Origin: Schistosoma mansoni
Lineage: Eukaryota > Platyhelminthes > Trematoda > Strigeidida > Schistosomatidae
Direction of reading: 5' to 3'
Assembly: GCF_000237925.1 (NCBI RefSeq)
Contig: NC_031496.1
Span: 26,219,510-26,283,509 of the forward strand
DNA: 64,000 nt
This document shows, in pieces, positions 56,960-64,000 of the stretch. The notes under the pieces were generated by a model that did no database searches, was not told the origin of the DNA, and saw only the letters and a list, made by a program, of their open reading frames with translations. The first letter of the stretch is position 1; each line of letters begins with the position of its first letter. The translations under genes and the position numbers were made by a program.

Positions 56960-59690
56960 TTAATTTACCAAGGTCATCAATACCACATGAAAGCGGCTTA
57001 AATAGCATGTTTTTGTCACTTGTGGCACACAGTGTGACAAATGCAAATGCTGGTTTCGAGAATCATGTGAAGATCTCCAAGTAACCGCTTACGACAGACT
57101 TATTAAGTTAGGTCGCAGGTATTTATGTGGCACAAGTGATAGGAATGTTAAGGATTTACTGAGCAACATCACAATTTTCCTGACAGGTTTGTGGATTAAG
57201 TTGTCAGGAACTCTGAAAAAAGGAATTCCTGAAACGGATAAATAAACAAGGATAATCAGTAAAGTAGAGAAGAGGGTCTTTGACAACATTAGAATCGATG
57301 GAACACGTACCAACACTGGTCAGGATATGCCGAAACTTGACACCTCCATAAAATATGCGGTGTCAGACTCTCTTGGCAAGCTTGTACTAACCACCCGAAC
57401 CCCAGAGTCCCCAAAAACGTCTACTGCAGAAAAATGGACCCTCCTCAACAGAGTTAAAATTGGTCAAAAGTCACTGTTAAAGATGCTGAACAGTTCAGGT
57501 CCCTTAACAAAATTAGCAGTTCAATATACCTCAAAGATTTAACGAACAGTCACCAAAATGTACGGGAATCAGGATCGTAGTACAAATGCCAAACAAAAAG
57601 GATTCCGACCCCTGCGTAGCCGAAAATCTGGGAGAACGATCACGGTTTTCAATGATTCTCTCATTATCACGGACCCTAAAGACAACTCTGACTTTTTCCT
57701 CAGTTTGTAAGACAAAAATGATAGCCGGCGTCAGTGGAAGTTAAACAGGGAAGATCATCAGGATCAAGAGTGGGAAAGCGGCAAGACCTGACAGTATACC
57801 AGCTGAAGCACCGAACTCAGACATTGAAGTAAGTGAAACCATTCTTCACCTTCTATTGAGAAAGATTTTGGAGGAAGAACAAGTGCCACTGACAAACTGG
57901 AAAGAAGGATACCTTATCAAGATTCGAAAGAAAGGAGATCTGTTCAAATGTGAGAATTACAGAGGCATCAGTTTGCTGTCAGTACCAGGAAACGTTTTCA
58001 ATAGAGTGTTGCTGTACCGGATGCAGTAGACGTCCGACTTCGCGATCAACGGGCTGGATTCCGTGAGGATCAGTCGTGCACAGACCAAATTGCGACACTA
58101 CAGATCATCGTGGAACAATCAATTGAGTGGAATTCGTCACTATACATCAACTTCATTGACTTTGAGGCGTTTGACAGTATGGAAATGAGAACATTATGGA
58201 AACTTCTTCGACACTATGGAGTTCCTCAGAAGATCGTCAACATTATCCGGAATTCATACGACGGACGAATGGAGGACAGCTGACAAATGTATTTCCAGTA
58301 GGGCCCGAAGTCAGACAAGGCTGTCTACTCTCCCCCTTCCTCTTTCTTCTGGTGATTGTCTGGATTATGGAGGCATCCACATCTGAAAGACGCAGGACTA
58401 CAATGGACATCTCAGAATCAGTCAGACGATTTGGAATTTACAGATGACCTAGCCTTCCTATCCTATACACACGAACAAATGCAGATGAACACAGCAAATG
58501 TAGCAGCAGCCTCCGCATCGATAGGCCTCCACATTCACAAAGGAAAAAGCAAGATTCTCAAATGCAACACAGAGAACATCAACCCAATCACACTTGATGG
58601 CGAAACTCTGGAAGATGTGGAAACTTCCACGTACCTGGGAAGCATTATTGATGAACAAGAAGGATCTGATGCAGATGTGAAAGCGAGGATTGGCAATCGA
58701 ATTCGAAAAGCCTATTTTGTCATACAGCTTTTGATAAACAAGTCAACTGTTAGGCCCTAATGGCCCAACCAACAACGACGATGATGCTGTTAACCTTCTA
58801 AGAGAATGGTGTTTTCAGACATTTCGGCCATCTCATACTCATTGCAGAGCCATGAGCTTCACTCACAACCCAACAGAATTTTCAGAAGGGAACCTAGGCG
58901 CCCACTTGGTGTTTCAGGAACTGCAGAGTATAAACAAGGACACTTCTCCTAGCGCGGATATGACTCGCCCTATTATAATGAGGGAAGCGGCTTCACCCTT
59001 AACAAAACCGCTTAGTGTGATGTTCTCACATTCGGCAAACTGAGACAGTTCTGAAAAACCTGAAGATGGCTCACACCACACCAACCTTCAGAGTAGGTCG
59101 ACGCAGCGAATCTTTAAGCTACTATCCGGTAGCACCTCTCCTAAAACACTTAAAAACTGATTTCTCAAAAGCGTTTGATAGGGTCAATCATATGTCATAT
59201 CAATAAGCTCATACAATCAGGTATAAAGTCACAACTAACTGACTGGCTTACTTCATACCGACTTTTGAATGTCAGGGTGAACTTCACTTTTTCTTGGGCT
59301 ATGGAATGTCCTGGTGGGATATAGGCGTCTCAGAAGTGACCTAATGGCGTCCTAAACACTCGTAGGCATCCTCTTACATACCTACTTAAGCTCAGTCCCC
59401 ATACAAACCTCAAAGGTAACACCCCGAGAATTAGAGACACAACATAGAAGAACAGACTAAGCACACCTATTACTTTTTCCGAGTAGTCAAATTCTGGAAT
59501 TTGCTAATGGCTGAGCTGGTCCAACAGACTTCTTAGGGGTGCTTCAAAAGGAAACTTGACATATTTTTAAGGACTAAAAACGGTATATCATTATTTTTTT
59601 CTTTTTGACGTTAAATATGCATAGGTTTCCACTTGAAGACATTGACGATGCCCTGTTACGAGACAATGAAGCTCGTTAAGTGAATGTTTC
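56960..59690 (+). mobile_element. CR1-like (SR1-type) LINE, degenerate, split by LINE A
   Basis: The left part (to about 57749) has only weak coding traces. The right part (58698-59690) reads NPTEFSEGNLG, ASPLTKPLSVMFSHSA, MAHTTPTFRVGRRSESLSYY, DFSKAFDRVNH, then near the end RVVKFWNLLMAELVQQTS with CFKRKLDIFL, and RFPLEDIDDALLRDNEAR. The DFSKAFDRVNH and RVVKFWN..AELV pair is characteristic of CR1/Jockey-type RTs and differs from families A and B. It is interrupted at 57750-58697 by a LINE A fragment. Old, with many stops. The 5' limit is uncertain. Confidence 0.65.
57750..58697 (+). mobile_element. LINE family A fragment inside a CR1-like LINE
   Basis: An RT region of family A runs from IKSGKAARPDSIPAEA through KKGDLFKCENYRGI, NFIDFEAFD and GCLLSPFLF to METSTYLGSIID and KARIG. 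It has several stops and small deletions. Both element ends are missing. CR1-like coding sequence lies on both sides, so this looks like an insertion into the older LINE. Confidence 0.82.
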
Positions 59691-59761
59691 TTTTATTTCA
59701 TCCAGTTCTAGTGTTTCTCTACTTTGTCGCAGGTTGAAATATTGCGTTACTATTCGACGTC

Positions 59762-60124
59762 ATGATATCTATGCGGGACGTAAGAGTATGGGCAGAAAAA
59801 CACAATATTTATATGGTAGTGTTTAATTCCTTATGAATATTTTCAAAGGACTTTGTGGGTCAGAAAAACGCTGAGCGATGTATGAACCTATTGGTTATTG
59901 GATTCCTGGTCAGGTTTTCTAATTTCATCTTTATACGTAATTGTCTGTAGATTATTGCACTTACAGTTGGATATTACAAACAACAGTTGTCTGACAGCGT
60001 CTTAATACTATTGTTTGGCTGTCTATTCGCAGCCTTTGTTGCACTACCACCGTGGCCATGTTACCATAAAAATCCTGTTGACTGGTATCATGAAGAAACT
60101 AAAAGCAGCAAGAAAACAGACTGA
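59762..60124 (+). CDS. Signal peptidase complex subunit 1 (SPCS1-like), three exons
   Basis: Small non-catalytic subunit of the ER signal peptidase complex, which spans the ER membrane twice. Exons: 59762-59779, 59849-59908, 59951-60124. Introns are 69 and 42 nt; the second has a weak GTCAGG donor and a CTGTAG acceptor. The spliced 252 nt give 83 aa. Visible features are DFVGQKNAER near the N-terminus (human SPCS1 has MDYKGQKLAEQ), hydrophobic segment MNLLVIGFLIIALTVGYY, a short polar turn, a second segment VLILLFGCLFAAFVA, then ALPPWPCYHKNPVDWY (human TLPPWPIYRRHPLKW) and a Lys-rich C-terminus, KSSKKTD. The start is uncertain: ATG at 59762 or 59771, or a further upstream exon. A pyrimidine-rich stretch ending in AG at about 59732 could be a cis or spliced-leader acceptor. 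The gene sits just after the 3' end of a CR1-like LINE. The match rests on the PPWP signature and topology. Confidence 0.82.
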
Positions 60125-60989
60125 TTTCCCATTTTTGTCTTTCAATTCCCTTATTATTTTACTCATTTATAAGTAACCAATTAACTTAATCTTGTTGAGA
60201 ACAACTGTTGTTCTGATACATATACATCAACTTAGAATGTCTTCAAGCATGGTGTATTTGGTCCGGGTATTCGTGCTGATTTTCTCATATGCTGCAAATA
60301 GTTCATAAACTACACCTTAATGAATAAGATTCTTCATCAGTGCATGAGTTGTCAATGTCCAACGAGCTTGCTGTGTATTCCGAAGGGTATTTAAAATCCT
60401 AATATTCTGAAACCTTCATTCCCATTATCAGTCCTAAGAGTGTAACTTTATTGAAGAATACTAATGCTATTTCAACTAGTATATTTCGTATAGGATTTCC
60501 GTTTGAACCTGAAAAAACATTTTTAAAAAATGCATTACAGATAGTTTTTCCTGGTCCATATAAAATCCTAAGAACCCTAAGTTACGTAAGTTTCGGTTTA
60601 ATACCGTCCATAACTAGTGAAAGTAGACAGTCCATTTCGTACTTTGCCTCATTCGAGGTTTTAGATTGTTTTATTGTACACGGATCGTATTTGAAACGTC
60701 CAAGTAAAGTGGATAACAGTTTGGGGAAGCCGCAACACCATATCTTCCAAATTATTCTTCTTTTAACCGGAATAAGTGTAGGTATCAGCCGGAGAGTTTA
60801 CGAACTTAGCATCAAGCCATAATAACTCATTTTCACGCCATACATTTGATCGAACCTTGATGTGATTTTAAACTCTATAACAAGTCCAAAATATATGTGA
60901 TTGTAAAGGTTGCCGTTGGATAGTGAAAGTAGGATGACTTCAGTAGATGTATCAACGTCTTTGTGAGTCAAAATATAGCCTATTATTGT
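60125..60989. other. Downstream of the SPCS1-like gene, possible unidentified coding
   Basis: Includes the gene's 3' UTR. Both strands stay open for over 100 codons at 60451-60822. On the minus strand two pieces look coding (ENELLWLDAKFVNSPADTY near 60820-60770 and EAKYEMDCLLSLVMDGIKP near 60640-60580) but in different frames with stops. I cannot name a product: degraded gene or chance. Confidence 0.3.
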
Positions 60990-61620
60990 TTTATTTATTT
61001 AAACATATAATTATTAGTACAAGGAAGCGCCAGATACATATGCGCCGCACAAATCTCATTTGATTTGTGTGAGGGTTGTGGTACTGCCCAGGTGCCCAAA
61101 CTGAAGCACGTGGTTTTCTGAGAGGGCCACACCTCGACCTTTGACCTAAACGTCTGATCCACAAGGCAGTGGAGCATCGTGAGGAAATGCAGTACCATGT
61201 TTGCCGGTGACTAACGATTGATTCATACTCCATTTGTTCCCTTAGGATACTGGAAGCCATGTGCACCATTGGATTGGAATCAGGGTTTTTCAACTCCCCC
61301 CCTAGGTGGACTCTCCGTGTCCACCAACCCGGTTAAAGCGCCGGACATTCGCTTTTCGTCCTCTCAATTTCGTAAACAACACCCCTGGTGTGAGAAGGCA
61401 GTGAGTAGGACTTCCCTGGCAGAGGCTATATTCACGTGACCATGTGAGAGCATTTGGAGAGGGAGAGCGGACTCTCTCCACTCTCGGCCGTACCAAGGCA
61501 CTTGAGGGTGAAGCCAGGAAGAGCAGAGACCAGATGGGTTTACTCCGGAAATCCTTGATAATAGTGGTCCACTTTTAGCTGGCCTGGGAGTAATTTCACT
61601 TTTCTTGTTCCGACCACCCA
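60990..61620 (-). repeat. Repeat C, copy 3
   Basis: Longest copy. The tail end (TTATTTATTTAAACATAT on the plus strand) is at 60990. The shared body runs to about 61512. Then comes a private 5' part, including CAGATGGGTTTACTCCGG. The minus strand has an open stretch at 61364-61621 containing ASAREVLLTAFSHQGCCLRN, shared with copy 2. That suggests the family retains a bit of old coding sequence, but no known domain was seen. Confidence 0.75.
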
Positions 61621-61734
61621 TCGTCTGATTTTATAGGAAGTAACAGAACCCTCTTTTGATAGGTGAAGAGAGATCAGTTTGAACAGTATAGTGTCTTTAT
61701 TAATTATTCAATGCTTAAGTAAGGCTTGTGAACG

Positions 61735-63731
61735 AGCTTGGAGGAACTAGGTCATTTTGAGACAGACTTATCAATCAAATGTACACCCTCTATCAGGTTT
61801 TGGGATAGTGACACTTATTGCAATCCAAAGTCAGTCAGTCAGTCAGCTACAACGTAGGACCAGGCACATATATGCATCGGTCCAAGTTGCCATACCTCGT
61901 TAGCACAACAAGATCAACACCGGACTAATAGTAGTTAATTTAGTGTTGGTAGTAGTATATAAATTATAGGTTGTATATAAGGATATAGTATAGGAAGGAA
62001 GAGAGATATGAAGCAATTTTAATCTCAAGGTTTAAGGGAAGATAAAGAGTGTATACACCTACGCCATTGTGATCGATTCTGAGCCATGTCACACAGAGTC
62101 TCCAACCATTGGTTACGATAGTCACGCGGACCCCAACCAGGTAGTCTGCATCTGCCAACATGGCTCAGACTAGAAGTTAGTGACTTCAAGCACTGATGCC
62201 ATGTTTTGGTTTGGCCGCCCCTAACTCTCTTCCAACCGTCCCCAATACTAGTCATCATAGCGCGTCGTGGTAATCGGTGTTCAGGCATACGTAACACATG
62301 GCCCAACCATCTCAGTCGATGAAGATTCATCACCTCATCAACTGATTTACCATCGTTACCTAATACCCTGCGTCTAACCTCACTATTACTTACCCGGTTA
62401 TCCCAGCAGATGCGAGCAATATTTCTAAGGCATCTGTGGTCAAATACTAGTAACCTACGAGTATCTTCTACTCTTAATGGCCATGTTTCACAGCCGTAAA
62501 GTAGAACAGAGCGAACTGCTGCGCAGTATACTCGTCCCTTAATTGATAGACGGATATCTCGTCTACGCCATAGGTGACGTAAGTTGGCAAAAGCCAAACG
62601 AGCTTTTTGAATCCGTGCAGAGATTTCGTCAGACACCAACCCATTAGGGCTGATCAGACTTCCAAGATAAGTGAAGTTGTCGACGCGTTCGACTACTTCA
62701 CTCCCTATCCTTAGTTCGGGTGTTGACGCAGACCAGTCCTGGAGTAACAATTTACATTTGGATGGGGAGAAAATTGCAATTTTTTTGGATTGCAATCCAA
62801 AAATAGTAGTGTTTGTCGATCTGAAGGTACCATTTGATTATGTCGGCTGAAATGTCTTGTTGCAAAATTTGTAATAAAAAGGTGGACTGAGGAGGCACAT
62901 AAAACTTGTGAAAGGTCTCTACTTGAGTCACAACTTATGGGGAGTTGCTATTAGCATTGTCAACCTCAAGTAGTGTTCGTCAGGGCTACCAACTCCCCCC
63001 ATTTCTATCAAGCGTCGCCATATGTATACTTATGGCAACAATTCTAACTTCAGGGATTGTTCTGGGAGACAAATTTGTGGACTTAGAATACGAAAGTGTC
63101 ACAGTTCTATTCAATGAAGACTGCAAAAATGCATTTCATTTCAATCAACAATGTACGGAAGTTCGGAATAGGCTTCTCTCTCTAAATGAAAAATGTTCCC
63201 TGAAGCCTTGTTTCTTTCAACAACTAGACCAATGATGAGGAGTGAAGTAGCAGAAAGGGTTGACCACTCTATCTTGGCAGTTTCATAATTCCTAGTGGGC
63301 CTGAAAGAATGTCTCGACACTGATCTAGAAATTTTGATGTGGCTTTGTATCTTTCACCACCTGCAGTGAAGGAGAGCTATCTGTCTACTAGCCAAGGGAC
63401 GACTATACAGTTCAGCATTTTGCTCTGTTTTGCCTTATGACTGTGAGAAGTAGTCTTTAGAAATAGAGAACATCTGTAAGTTATTAATACTTGATCAAAA
63501 ATGTCTTTGAAGCACTGCCTGTGTATGTTGGGACCTCCAGATAATTAGACGCAGCGTACTAGGGAAAGGTAGTAAATCAGCTGATAAGATTGTGAATCCT
63601 CCTCAAGTAAGGTAGTTAGAATACATATTACATACACTCAGAGACCGCCTACATGTGGTGTTTGCTGACGAAGGAGTAAGATGACAGGAACTCAGGGACA
63701 GCCAAACTGAAGACTTAGCGTTAGTCCATGA
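61735..63731 (+). mobile_element. Old LINE family B copy, host of the nested insertion
   Basis: Degenerate plus-strand RT. Left of the insertion it reads YTLYQVLG, against family B TLRQVLEH-type sequence. Right of it, starting inside the duplicated target, it reads CNPKIVVFVDLKVPFDYV (family IVVFLDLKAAFDSV), then SSVRQGYQLPPFLS, DLEYESVTVLFNEDCKN (YADD lost) and MRSEVAERVD-like sequence. A weak C-terminal domain continues to VHEVVK near 63730, where the inverted-repeat arm begins. Many stops and frame changes. Confidence 0.8.
61830..62788 (-). mobile_element. LINE family B, young 5'-truncated copy with target-site duplication
   Basis: The 13-bp duplication ATTGCAATCCAAA at 61817-61829 and 62789-62801 fixes both ends. 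It encodes FSPSKCKLLLQDWSASTPEL through the C-terminal domain in one intact frame (62025-62795) ending in SLSSLKP. A 3' UTR and a CAGT repeat (rc of ACTG) follow at 61830-61845. It is inserted into an older, oppositely oriented LINE B. The open frame shows it is among the youngest copies here. Confidence 0.95.
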
Positions 63732-64000
63732 AGTTGTTAAGTAAATCCTAACAAAAGTTTTCGACCGTGAAAACAGTGGTTATTTTGTTGTTGATTAGGC
63801 TACGATCTGTGATAAGAGGATAACATCCCTAAGTACGGTAACAAAAAATCCTTGTTTTGTTCCATTTGAGTGTAAAGGACTAAAACACCAGTTATTAGTG
63901 GCAAGGGTAACACAGTGTCTCCCTCAGTAAGTACTAAACTAAAAGAAACGTCAAGCTTTTTCTACTATTCAGGTTGTAAGTTCAAAGCAACTAAGAGAAT
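63732..64000 (-). repeat. Perfect inverted repeat, right arm, running off the window
   Basis: This is the reverse complement of 56691-56959 without a single difference. Its inner end coincides with AAGTTGTTAA of the old LINE B, a sequence also found in the LINE B at 12.79 kb. So the arm was joined into, or recombined at, that LINE. Confidence 0.97.

Noticed and set aside
60451-60822. 123-codon open frame on the plus strand
   Set aside because: Antisense to minus-strand stretches that look as coding-like or more so. No family resemblance, and neither strand gives a consistent spliced product.

Overview
The window looks like nuclear DNA of a schistosomatid blood fluke (Schistosoma or a close relative). 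Three things point there. It is AT-rich and gene-poor. It carries tRNA-headed, hammerhead-ribozyme repeats of the known schistosome Sm-alpha type, together with SR2/SR3-like RTE LINEs. Its two recognisable host genes have the very short introns (34, 34, 35, 42 and 69 nt here) typical of trematodes. The species cannot be read from the sequence.

Layout. 0-35 kb is mostly AT-rich intergenic DNA with scattered insertions: LINE family A copies at 3.8, 18.2, 22.7, 28.7 and 33.6 kb; an old LINE family B copy at 12-13 kb; and about twenty copies or pieces of two SINE families. SINE1 is Sm-alpha-like. SINE2 is a second tRNA-headed family. 35.5-38.7 kb is a full-length but broken LINE A bounded by a 12-bp target-site duplication. 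40.9-50.7 kb on the minus strand is a PP1 catalytic-subunit gene in six exons. Its 7.3-kb first intron holds two head-to-head LINE B copies either side of a 200-N assembly gap, plus a further LINE A fragment and one copy of an unclassified repeat C. 53-59.7 kb is a LINE scrapyard: two LINE A copies, then a CR1-like LINE split by LINE A. 59.76-60.12 kb (+) is a small three-exon gene for signal peptidase complex subunit 1. 61-64 kb holds another repeat C, a LINE B nested with a 13-bp duplication inside an older LINE B, and one arm of a perfect 269-bp inverted repeat whose partner lies at 56.7 kb.

Main point of interest. Both SINE families carry a type-I hammerhead ribozyme directly after a tRNA-like Pol III promoter. 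For SINE1 this is established biology. In SINE2 the stem I sequence is unrelated to that of SINE1, but the fold is the same, and one copy (34693-34750) keeps every core residue and all three stems. Both families also recur as composites in which the ribozyme-bearing part is inverted next to another copy. No LTR element, capsid-bearing element, CRISPR array or genuine tRNA/rRNA gene was recognised. Coordinates of old repeats are good to about 5-20 bp, except where a target-site duplication fixes them.
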